In this document: in pieces, positions 1 to 8,690 of the stretch | How positions within the stretch are numbered: position 1 is the first letter of the stretch | Layout of the letters: each line of letters opens with the position of its first letter | Origin: Undaria pinnatifida | Taxonomy: Eukaryota > Sar > Phaeophyceae > Laminariales > Alariaceae | Reading direction: 5' to 3' | DNA length: 64,000 nucleotides | Assembly: GCA_012845835.1 (NCBI GenBank) | Contig: JABAKD010000018.1 | Coordinates: 1,054,001 to 1,118,000, forward strand | Program-made: the position numbers and the translations under genes | Notes under the pieces: generated by a model | Seen by the model: the letters and a program-made list of their open reading frames with translations, nothing else | What the model was told of the DNA's origin: nothing | The model's database searches: none

Positions 1-588
1 TGCGGCAGCCTGGCGTGTTTTTCACGAAATCGACGACCACGGTTGATGCGATAAAACGCGAACATCAAAGAAAGGCGACCAGATAAATAGCCGCGCCCAC
101 GTAGGCCTACAAGAGATACATCATCGGACTCCGGTGGTAGCGCCACAAGGAAATCATGGCGGCCGCTATGCCAATTTTCCAACGGATAGCTTTGCCAAGC
201 ACCAAGAGACGCATGATACGTTAGAGGTGCACCACATTTCTTCTCGACCGAGGAAGTCTATAGCTCGTCCACAACCGGACTTCGAAGAAACAAAAGAGGG
301 CCACACCCCATGAAGAGACACATGGGCTTAGTATACGAAAGCACATTGCACTCGAAGCGCGAGAACAAAAGGGTTTCATGTGTATGGAAAAAGTTTAGCG
401 CTTTTTTCCGTTGACCAATGCGATCAACGCGGTTAGTTTCTTGTACTTGTACTGGCATAGCACGATAAAACTTCAATCAATCTACCTGGTCGCTGACACG
501 CAAGTGAAGCACGCAGAGAAGCATCGTCAGAGAGACAGGTTCATGTCGCGATGTAGACTGGTTGAATTTGGTGCTGCTGTGAATTGTT
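1..588. other. No recognisable feature
   Basis: I find no convincing gene, repeat or RNA here. Short open frames exist on both strands but show no domain or splice structure. The 5' end of the neighbouring retrotransposon may reach into this stretch, but I found no terminal repeat that would fix its edge. Confidence 0.4.
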
Positions 589-2440
589 GTGACTGCTGGT
601 GTGATCGAGTACAACTGCGATTGCTTCTGTGAGATTTTCCTGTGGCAGCTGTTGTTAACTCCGTGGGCCAAATTCCCGACGATGGGTAATTCGCCGGATG
701 CCGCGGCTCGCGGCATCACAAGCGATGAGGCGGAGGCTGCTCTGCGAGTCCCCGCCACCGCAGCTCTTCCTTGCTATGGATTTGCCTCCAGGGCGCCAGC
801 GGTCGGTGCGTCTCGGACATCGACTGAGAGTGCCAAGTCGACTCGGCAAGGTGAGATGAATTACGCGGGTTCAATGATTGTTTCGATGACAATATGGCCG
901 TGACCAGTGCTTGAATCGGTTTCTTTCTCACGGGAGGTAGCGATTGCCCGTGCTGACCAGGGCTCCAACTTCGACCTGTTCCTCCGCCAGTTCGCCAAGA
1001 ACAACTTTGGTCCGGCGGCTGCCTTAAGCGATGACGGTTACGCTCAAGAGAGGCAGTAGCAAAAAGCTCAACTGACCGATGCCATGATTACGTGGAAGAA
1101 GGTCGACACTTGTAGAATGCTGTGGGTTGTTTGGGGGCGTATCCCCCCACACCTCGGGGACTCCCCTTCTAACCAGCAGTCGTTTGTGATGAAGGTCATC
1201 CACGTACCGGCTAATGTGGTTCTCCAGCCACGTTCTTTGAGCTTCTTTGACATCGGGGCGAATGGGTCCCACGTAGACGGACCGGTCTGACACTCCTTTA
1301 TGGTCTCCGAACGCCCCGGCCTCTTTGGATTGGCCGTCGTCTGCATAACTATGGTAGGGCTCTTGCTCGGGCTCGACAACGATCTCCCATGTCCGGTTTG
1401 AGTAAACACTCTTGGTGAAGCGTTCATGGTGGCGATCCCGTGCCTGCGCGTTCACACCTTCAGTGGCTACAGTCTGCTGTCGATCTTAAAAGCGCATGAC
1501 GTGCTGTTCGAGATGGTCAACGCCAGATCGGCTGTTGGGTGAGCGAGCGCAAGCGCGCTGCACAGCATTCGTTCCCTTTTGTCGCCCCTCCCCGTGCTGG
1601 TACGGGTTTTGACTTCCCACCCATGCGTAAGCTTGTGCGTGCTCTTGAAATTCGTCGGGAGTCGGGCGGAATTGGTCAGGCTCGTGCTCAGCAGTACGTG
1701 TGGCGCTGAGAGACAGCACCCCCAAACGGAAGGCCGCCGCTCCCTTTGATGAGCTGGATCGCCTGGGACCAAAGGAAGAACCAATTCGAGCGCCCCCCTT
1801 GGTCTGCCGGATGTTCGCGTGCACTGGTCAACGCAATTTTTTCCTGGCACATCACTACATGCATCCCCCGCTGACTCGGCAGCCACGTCATCTCTATCCA
1901 ATCACAGAGGCGGTGGCATGGCAAATCTAGGCTGGCGGGCGAAGAGTTGCGGGCGTTGTCGTTGCGTGCGGACATCCCTGCAGAGAGCAACGGCGGGGGG
2001 AACAGATGTGGCGAAGCCGGGTTTGGATCTAAACACGATCCCTGGTGTGAGGTGGGACCAACCATTGGGGGCGCAGCTGCAGCGCTGGCAGTGCGGGGGT
2101 GCGATGCGTCGACAATCGCGCTAAGTCAAAGAGGCTTTGCGGGGACGTGTGTTGGAGCCCGTTGGACTCAGCACTCGTTGAAAAAGTTGACGAATCGGTC
2201 GCATGCCTTGATACAGGTATCCCCAGCAAACGTGTGCGAGGTTCAGTTTGAAACTTGGGGTGCAGAGACACCACGACCAACGCCGAACGCGCGCGCGCCC
2301 GATTGGATGCGGCAGTGGTGGTGTTGTGCGTTGCCGATGCGTGCTACGACAGCGGTGAACCACGTTTTCGTTGTGTTTCCTGACTGTTAAGAGCGTGAAA
2401 TGTTCCCCAAAACTGTTTTGGACGAAACTTTATTCTGTAT
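589..2440 (+). pseudogene. Upstream coding-like part of the DIRS-type element (possible gag region)
   Basis: This stretch is richer in G+C than its surroundings and keeps open fragments, for example one starting MGNSPDAAARG around 681 and one reading ARADQGSNFDLFLRQFAKNN around 950-1010. The second is directly followed by a frame with stops. DIRS elements carry a gag-like ORF before pol, so this is the expected place for it, but I recognise no zinc knuckle or capsid motif. A GTGAGA donor-like site follows the first fragment at about 851, so a host exon is an alternative for 660-850. Assignment is by position only. Confidence 0.35.
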
Positions 2441-2442
2441 AG

Positions 2443-2711
2443 GACCAAGGCTACGGTAGGGGGGGTACCCCCATTTTCACTGGTGTGTTAGAGCCACTCG
2501 CACGAGTAGCTCTGTACCCTACGGATGGAGATGGTTTAGGCACTTGGTTTGGCGCAGCTTAGATCACCTTTGCATCGCGGATTGATTTCGTCAATGTAAA
2601 ACATAAAAAAAACGTAAGATTGCATAGGAACAAAGGGGTTACTCGCGCGAGTGACCCCTAGCCACTGAAATAAAAGGCTCAAAAGGGGACCCCCCTACCG
2701 TAGCCTGGGTC
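2443..2711 (+). mobile_element. Small TIR element (MITE-like), family D copy 1
   Basis: A 269-bp element starts GACCAAGGCTACGGTAGGGG and ends with the near-complement CCCCCCTACCGTAGCCTGGGTC, giving imperfect terminal inverted repeats of about 28 bp. Almost the same sequence occurs in reverse complement at 58571-58831. It contains paired CTCGCACGAG and CTCGCGCGAG motifs near its two ends. There is no coding capacity. It interrupts the DIRS-type element between its upstream part and RT. A TA duplication is possible but unproven. Confidence 0.75.
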
Positions 2712-2769
2712 ATAGGATGAACCCCTTATGCCATAGGTATACAACACGGAATCATTCAAACAGAATGAC

Positions 2770-2905
2770 TAATTTCCTGCGATTTTAGGTTTAGGAGCCC
2801 CGTCATTCGTAACCCACTTTTGACGATTAGAGATACCTCTATCGTAGCACGCCCCCGCGCAGAATAGCGTAGCGCGCTCGGTATCATCAACAGGTTCCGC
2901 GAATC
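2770..2905. repeat. Fragment of dispersed repeat family F
   Basis: The motif string GAGCCCCGTCATTCGTAA followed by CCTCTATCGTAGCA recurs at 11645-11705 (GAAGCTCCGTCATTCAGAAA, CCTCTATCGTAGCA) and in weaker form near 8625-8690. It looks like one end of a non-coding dispersed element. No terminal repeats could be fixed. Confidence 0.4.
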
Positions 2906-3114
2906 TCGATCAGGTGGACAGCGTGGGGTCATCTCGTCTTCGTTCCTGTCACGGCAGTGTTGCGCATCGCACGTCTTCTCTCGGAACCTTACGCCTCGCT
3001 GCAAATATCCATCCTCAAATCGTGCGTCATTGGTTTATTAAAGTTAAGAATACCCCCGGTGTTGATCGGGTGATTCGTGTTCTGATACCGGAGTTCCCGG
3101 TGTGCGTTGCGGGG

Positions 3115-4010
3115 GGACGAAAACCGAATGGTGAGCTTGCATACGGTAACGACCCGAGCGTCGCCCCTCATGCCCTTGTTGCTGACCTATCAAATATTTG
3201 CTGGCGTTCTACACACGCGGGCCTTGAGGTTTGCATTGAATTCCGCGTCTGGTATCCAACGTGTACGTGTTTCGCCTTTATCGTTCGTTCTGAACCCTAT
3301 GTTCCGCATAAGTCACGATCTCACGTTTGCGTGCGCGCGACTAGTCCAGCTTTTACGACGATACAGATTTTTTCCCCGCCCCCACCTACGATCTCGGTCA
3401 TTTCTTCATAATGGTTTTTTAGGGGTGTGTTTTTTCGCGGGAGAAGCACGGTCCGACCGATAGAATTGTCCATTGCAGTATTGACGTGAAAAACGCCCAT
3501 CGACCAGTCTTAGTTAATCCGGTGGAGGCGCCGATGTTTGGGAACGCAATAGGTGGCTACGTAGTGGTTGTAGATTTTCGATTGCAATTCGGGCGACGTA
3601 CTAGCGCTGGGTTCTGAAGGTTGATGACGTTAGAGCTGGGACACGCCTACACCCACTCTACATTTCTAGACGCGGCCGTTTCACCTCAAGGGGTTGTCAT
3701 CGTCACGCATGTGCGGCTTTCTCCGCCGCAGGGGGGGTCGGTTGGGTCTCTCCCTCCTGATTGTAGGCTCGTTTCCAAGAGCGGCTACGCCGAGAGTTGT
3801 TTGTTGATGCCGTACTACGTGGACGACGGCATTCTTATCGACATGAAGCGTTGGCCGGACGCCCGTCGCTGTATGCGGGCCGGGCAGTCGTTGGAGTCGG
3901 ACAACTCGCGATTGTTGGGCACACGTGGCGCTCCCGATCCTCCTCTGTCCACCAGCAGAAGCACTAATTGACACCCGTGTCTCGAAATGTTGAGCTGGTT
4001 AGTGGGCCCA
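3115..4010 (+). pseudogene. Reverse transcriptase of the DIRS-type element, frameshifted
   Basis: Fragments of one RT can be followed across frames. The N-terminal part holds ELAYGNDPSV (about 3133-3165). A shifted frame then holds RVSPLSFV and FRISHDLTFA (about 3255-3335). Next comes SIDVKNAHRPVLVNPVEAP followed by VVVVDFRLQFGRR (3477-3614), which ends at a TGA where the family normally has Trp. The frame from 3621 carries LGHAYTHSTFLDA. The catalytic box YVDD lies at 3816-3827 within YYVDDGILIDMKRWPDARRC. The YVDD aspartates are kept, but the chain is broken by at least three frameshifts or stops, so no working enzyme is made. Confidence 0.75.
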
Positions 4011-4099
4011 GAGGCGCTTCCAGTGACGTCGCCGCGACACACGAGCGTCAAGCTCTGATCGCTTCTAGCAGAGTGCCCCCCGTCGAACATATGTGCTTC

Positions 4100-4885
4100 C
4101 GCTGAGCCGGTGTCACAGCTCGCGGGTTTCCTAGTGCACATCTCGATTGCCGTTCGTCCCGAGGCTTTCTTAGTGTATCGTTTATTGGCTCGTGTGGGAT
4201 GCTGCGCATCGCATCCGGTTATAACTTCAGTAGCAAAGTGGCCAATCCTTGGCGTCGTGTTGCCCATGGGACCGAGCTCAATCTGGATCTAGAGCTCTGG
4301 CGGTAATTCCTTGACAAAAGTGTTGGCACGCTCAACGGCGTGTTGTCGGGGCCGATGTATGTTCGTTTGACCGCCCAGCACAACATACGTTGTTGTCTGA
4401 CGGGTAAATCCCGACATGACGGGGGATACAGTTTCGAAATCAGTGTTTACTGGAGCTTTAATCTTACCGGCCAGGAACAGTCACGGTTTTGCGGCTCGAG
4501 AAGCACGGCCAGGGCGTGGACGACGTACCAATCAACGTGCTTCAACCTGCAGGCAGGGTTGTCTCGGTCTTGGTCCTAGTCTCTTGGTGTGCCGATCGAC
4601 CACCAGCGGCGGGAGATTGTGTGTTGTTGCAGGGAGACAATGGGCTCTCGGTGCATTGGGCTTGGCGGTGCCGGGGCAGACTGGAACAGCGTTCAAGTTG
4701 CCCTAATGCGTCTTCTCGGCGTTTGCAAGTGTCGGCTGGATGGCACTTAGACGCAATGCATGTGCGTGGTATTCACAACGTTTGCTCCAATGCTATCTCT
4801 TGCTGGAACTGGGACTCCGTTCTTGGAGACTTCCGCACTGTTCGTCCAAACACCCCGTGGCAGGTTCGGGACCGAGGGGCCATCG
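4100..4885 (+). pseudogene. Connection and RNase H region of the DIRS-type element
   Basis: After RT the frame holds SQLAGFLVHISIAVRPEAFL (about 4113-4172). Then comes an RNase H-like stretch with SVYWSFNLTGQEQSRFCGS (about 4441-4500), and, after a shift, VLLQGDNGLSVHWAWRCRGR (4621-4680) and HLDAMHVRGIHNVCSNAIS (4743-4800). The last follows the usual pattern of an RNase H C-terminus, where a His-Val-x-Gly-x-x-Asn motif precedes the ADxxSR-like end. FRTVRPNTPWQVRD (about 4835-4875) links to the recombinase. Frames shift at least twice. Confidence 0.65.
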
Positions 4886-5119
4886 GCATGTCTCTCTGTA
4901 CATCGGTGTTGCCCTTAGGCTCGTTCGAATCGCCGTTGAAACCTCGACTGCACGAGCTAATTTGAGGATGTTTTGCTCATTGGTAAACGTTTGGGTACGT
5001 TGTGGTTTTCTCGTCTTTCTTCAGCGCGTCATTGACGGTATGATCAACGTGTGGTAACTATTTGAGTACATAGTGTAAGCCTTCGCCACCGAGAACTGCT
5101 ATCATCGACATTCGAAATA

Positions 5120-5961
5120 TATCTGTTTGCTATCAAGACTTTCCAACGCATTTCGCGCGGTTTTGAGCTCGACGTCACCCACTCTGTCGTCGCAGGCACT
5201 CTCAAAGGCGTGGCGTGCTCGCAATCCAACGTGGGTACGTACGCCGGCCCGAGTCGTGGGTCATCTTTCTTGTTGGCGAAAGATTGATGCCTGCGTGGCC
5301 TAACGAGGTGCACGTGTTGCGGCCTTCGATGAGTGTGTCGCTTTTATTCTTGCCCTGCGCGTTTAAAATGTTCACGGAACCTCGGTCGCGTATTCACAAA
5401 ACGCATTGTGTAGGGCTAGCAGACGTGGCTGTCTTTCGCGGTCGGGTAAAGCTAGGCTTGGCGCAATGGTCAACAGCTGACAAGTTTCGTGGGTCCAATA
5501 ACGACCAGTTGCGCAACTGGGCGTTGTTTTACGCGTTTGGATGGGTTCACCGAAGGCCGTGCGAGCCGCTGGCAACGCCGTCGGTCTTGTACTCGAGTTG
5601 ATGTATATTTATTTCTTTATGCGCTCGTCACCTCCCTTGGAGGCTTATGGCAGTGGTGGTGACCGAATGTCCATGTGGCAGAAGGAACAAACGACGGTAG
5701 CTCTGCGAGAAGTTTTTCCGTTGGCGAGTGTGCGGTCGGACAAGTGCGCTTTGCACTCCCTTTTGATTGGAGGTGCAGCGCATTTGTTAGCAGGGACGTG
5801 GTTCTTCAGAGCCGTTGCAGGGAGAGGGCTGATGGGCGTCTGATGCGTATAAGGCGTACGCTCGTAGACACAAAAATTATGCCAGCAGGGTAGCAAACGA
5901 AATTGCCCAAGATGTGATGGGTAGCGGGATCCAGCCCCAGCAGGGTGTACATTGGGGATGA
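5120..5961 (+). pseudogene. Tyrosine recombinase of the DIRS-type element, active site lost
   Basis: The SAM-like N-terminal part reads YLFAIKTFQRISRGFELDV (5120-5176). The catalytic half follows after a shift: RRPESWVIFLVGERLMPAW, LLFLPCAFKMF and FRGSNNDQLR (about 5242-5520). The second catalytic box reads ALHSLLIGG (about 5751-5777), and the Tyr-bearing tail reads DAYKAYARRHKNYASRV in another frame up to the stop at 5959-5961. Two catalytic arginines appear to be replaced: Cys in the LPCAF box where Arg I is expected, and Leu in HSLLIGG where H-x-x-R is expected. With the frameshifts this copy cannot integrate. Confidence 0.7.
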
Positions 5962-6034
5962 GGTAACCTTACTCAAAAGCTGGAGCCGTAGAAGTCGACA
6001 TGAGGTCAATTCGAGCTACTATCGCATCCTTCAT

Positions 6035-6313
6035 ACAAGCTACGGTAAGGGGGTGACTTTTGCGCCGGGAAGGGTTGCAGTGGCAGGGGACCACTCGTGC
6101 GAGTGACACCGCCGATCCGTTGCGATCTGAAGCTTTGACCACCATTCGAACATCCAAAATGGATACGACAATGGAATGATAAGCTACGCTGCGCTACAAA
6201 CTAAACGCCTGATGATGAATTTTTCGTTTGTGAGGTACGGAGTCCCTCAAGCGAGTGGCTCAAACAAAGTGGTGGTGAAAATTGGGGTACCCACCGTACG
6301 GTAGTTACGGTCC
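6035..6313. mobile_element. MITE-like element, family D copy
   Basis: The stretch begins CAAGCTACGGTAAGGGGGTG and ends GGGGTACCCACCGTACGGTAG with a following TTACGGTCC. These are the degraded D-family inverted ends. It keeps the internal ACTCGTGCGAGTGAC and the CTCAAGCGAGTGGCTCAAAC motif next to GTGAAAATTGGGGTACC, in the order seen in the other copies. There is no coding capacity. Confidence 0.6.
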
Positions 6314-6375
6314 TACGTATATGTGCCACACGGGCACCAAGAAGGACTTGGATATTGACGTGCGCACCATATGTT

Positions 6376-6621
6376 GAGTCATCCCACGGTAGGGGCTGCA
6401 CTTTCTGCGCGAAAACGTCCCTGGGCGATTGAGTTCCTCATGTGAGGAACTAATGGTCAATGAAGTAATTTTACGAGTACACTGTATTTTCGGACTAAGG
6501 CATAGAAGCTTGGTCGGGTTGCGCGAACGATTGCCTTCCAACTCCTATTCAGGTGAGATATTGAGTTCCTCATGTGAGGAGCTCAGGGACTTTCTGATCC
6601 AACCCTACCGTGAGATGGCTC
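6376..6621. mobile_element. MITE-like element, family E copy 1
   Basis: A 246-bp element starts GAGTCATCCCACGGTAGGGG and ends ACCCTACCGTGAGATGGCTC, i.e. about 20-bp imperfect terminal inverted repeats. Inside are two copies of GAGTTCCTCATGTGAGGA, itself a palindrome-like motif, near each end, and the block GGTCGGGTTGCGCGAACGA that marks the other E copies. It lies 63 bp after a D copy. The ACGGTAGGG core is shared with family D. Confidence 0.7.
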
Positions 6622-8234
6622 TGTTATAGCAACAAGGGGGCAGAGGGGGGGGGTGCAATGCGTTCGTAAGCTGAGATAAATACCATTTATTGAAATCTGA
6701 GGTCGAAAGATCGAAATTTCCAGCTGGGATGGATGTTGGGACAGGTGTACGGAAGATGGCGTGGGGGTGCTGTTAGAACAGGCCCGGAGGTATGCCCTTC
6801 TCCGCACCCTCCGTCCTCCGAGCGGGGGGGTGCACCTAAACTCGAACATTATGGCGAAGAAAAACGTGTAATGGAACAAATGATTTCGGGTTGAGGTGCC
6901 CAGTCGTTCAAACAAAAATAACATCTATCGTATCACATTATTAACAGGAAGGAGAACGCACGTACCCGAACACTAGACAATTAGCACAAAACACGAATAA
7001 TCGCTCAATATTTCAATAGCCTAATCGCCAGTTATGATTTGCGCGCAGCTGTTTGAGGTTCCCTTCCCCACTCAGAGAGTGGTGGCTTCCCAACATGGGT
7101 CGCCAAAGGAAAGGAGAGGCTGGCGGCGGCACACACGCGACCACTCGAGCCGCCGCTTTTGTCCACGCACCCTGGTCGGTGTCCATCAGAAGGGCGTGAT
7201 ATGACTTTATGTGGTTCTTCGGTTCCCCACATATTCGAAGAACAATGTGCCCTTTTCCTTGATAGGAATCGGTTATTGCTTTGCGAAATCGAATGCGGTT
7301 GGGACTTTGGTCTTCCTCGTTCTATTTTGGAAATATTTCGCTGACCATGATAACAAAACGTCGTCTTGGACAACCATGTGCTTATTGATTCTGACCTGTA
7401 GACCATGGCATTGTAAACTACGTTAGATTACAGTTTTTGAAGGTTTGCTTTGCCCAGAATGTAGACCTCATTTTTGGGGGAAATCTAACTCAAACAAAGA
7501 GGGGGCACATCGATCACAAGACTACAGTATAGGAGAAACGCTTTGCACGGTAATGGGGGACGCGTTTCCGCTACAATGGTTTCCGAATGAGAGAGGTATC
7601 CAATTTCGTATGTATGTCGTAAAATTGTCCTGCAGTATTTCGTGCTTGCTTTCCGTCCCGGCCCAAAGGTTCGTGCGTATCTGGCTTGATTTCCAATTTT
7701 GTCAGACCCAGTTCCACGTGCCCACAAGGTAAAAGAGCACCTCAATTTTGACGCCTCATAACAGAGTAGGGGCAATTATTCTGAAGAATGTGGCGGGGGT
7801 TCCATCTCTTCATCATTAGGGTGGGCGCTGCCAACTTCCTGTCCTAGCAAAAGAGTCAGACCCGATTCGGCGTTTGTCTATACCGAATTTGGAAAATATA
7901 CCTGACCGAACTGCGGTGATTACTTACAGCCAGATATATTACGTCTGTTCACATCGCGAAACCAATATGGACAACCAGGTGCGTATCCAAATGATCCCCC
8001 TACGATGTCAGAAGTGGTCCCCGGCTAGAGAACCTGGGCGACACCGGTGACGGAAGTGCCTGCGTCCATCTCTGCTGCAAACGTTGCTACCCCTGCTGGC
8101 GGGGTATATTTCGAGTTCAAAGTGCCCGGGGTGTATGTTTACCTCAGGAACACCAACAATGAAGAACGTGTACAAATTGATTAATTTTCGCCTAATAATT
8201 CCATGTCCTATCCGCCGCTTGCCGCAAACATTAG
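6622..8234. other. No recognisable gene
   Basis: Several open frames of 60-124 codons occur on both strands but none shows domain motifs. A short exon-like stretch at 7931-7979 sits between CTTACAG and CAG|GTGCGT, but it is too short to identify and I do not call it. Near 6885-6915 a GGTTGAGGTGCCCAGTCGTTC motif resembles the end of repeat family F. Confidence 0.4.
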
Positions 8235-8405
8235 GACGCGGGCACCACTAAAGACATGCGCATAGCAAACGCCATGGGGGAAATCGGTCCGTCCGTCATG
8301 ATGGGCGCAGCTACGACATTCCTGGGCATCATGCCGATGGCCTTCGCCAACAACGTGATCTTCCGAGTGTTTTTCAAGATGTTCCTCGTTATCATCAGCT
8401 TTGGG
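8235..8405 (+). CDS. Single exon of a Patched/NPC1-type (RND superfamily) membrane protein
   Basis: The 57-codon stretch is open and lies between an AG acceptor (CATTAG at 8229-8234, after a pyrimidine-rich run) and a GTCAGT donor at 8406. The translation contains EIGPSVMMGAATTFLGIMPM followed by AFANNVIFRVFFKMFLVIIS. This matches the second RND transporter half of Patched/NPC-like proteins, where a conserved G-P-S-V-x-x-G-x-x-T-F-L-G segment precedes a Phe-rich F-F-K-M-F helix. Such proteins are polytopic and move sterols or other lipids. I could not find adjoining exons in the flanking few kilobases, so this is either one exon of a gene with long introns or an orphan relic. The alternative start AC at 8254 would shorten it. 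Confidence 0.6.
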
Positions 8406-8477
8406 GTCAGTGCTTAGAGTGGTTGTTGGGCCGCGTGCTACGATAGTTGTGCACCGTTTTTTTTCTGGGGTTCCTCA

Positions 8478-8690
8478 ATTTTGGGAGCTTACGATTTCTC
8501 CCAAAAAGAGCTGATTTAGAGAAAAACTAAGCTACTATCGGATGAAAAAGCCCATGATCTAGGTGTACAAGGAAACTCGTGATAAACAAATGAGCTATGT
8601 CGGACGATTTTGGGTCAAGGTGCCCCGTCATTCATTAAACATCTCAAGATGAAGTGAAAATTTTATCGCAGCATGCGTCTTGGGGTGGTT
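8478..8690. repeat. Dispersed repeat family F copy
   Basis: It shares, in the same order, TTACGA-TCTCC-AAAA, CTGATTTAGAGAAAAA, GATTTTGGGTCAAGGTGCCC and GTCATTCATTAAA with the stretch at 11540-11680 (CTGATTTGGAGAAAAA, GATTGTGGGTTAAGAAGCTCC, GTCATTCAGAAA). Both are about 200 bp and non-coding. The element type is unknown. Confidence 0.5.

Larger units (their letters stand above)
589..5961 (+). mobile_element. Decayed DIRS-order (tyrosine recombinase) retrotransposon
   Basis: The + strand carries, in order, an RT block, an RNase H block and a tyrosine recombinase (YR) block, with no DDE integrase. That gene order defines DIRS-type elements, which integrate through a tyrosine recombinase. The reading frame shifts many times and there are in-frame stops, so the copy is dead. 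The 3' coding end is firm: the YR frame ends in TGA at 5959-5961. The 5' end is a guess: coding-like sequence begins near 589-650, but I found no inverted or split direct terminal repeats. A small TIR element sits inside at 2443-2711. A plain LTR element is unlikely because of the YR block. Confidence 0.75.

Noticed and set aside
936-1020. ARADQGSNF read as a retroviral integrase SDxGxxF box
   Set aside because: No other integrase motifs follow, and the element downstream uses a tyrosine recombinase.
7931-7979. Possible 49-bp exon between CTTACAG and CAG|GTGCGT
   Set aside because: Splice-like edges, but too short to identify, and its translation does not fit the segment expected before the Patched-like exon.
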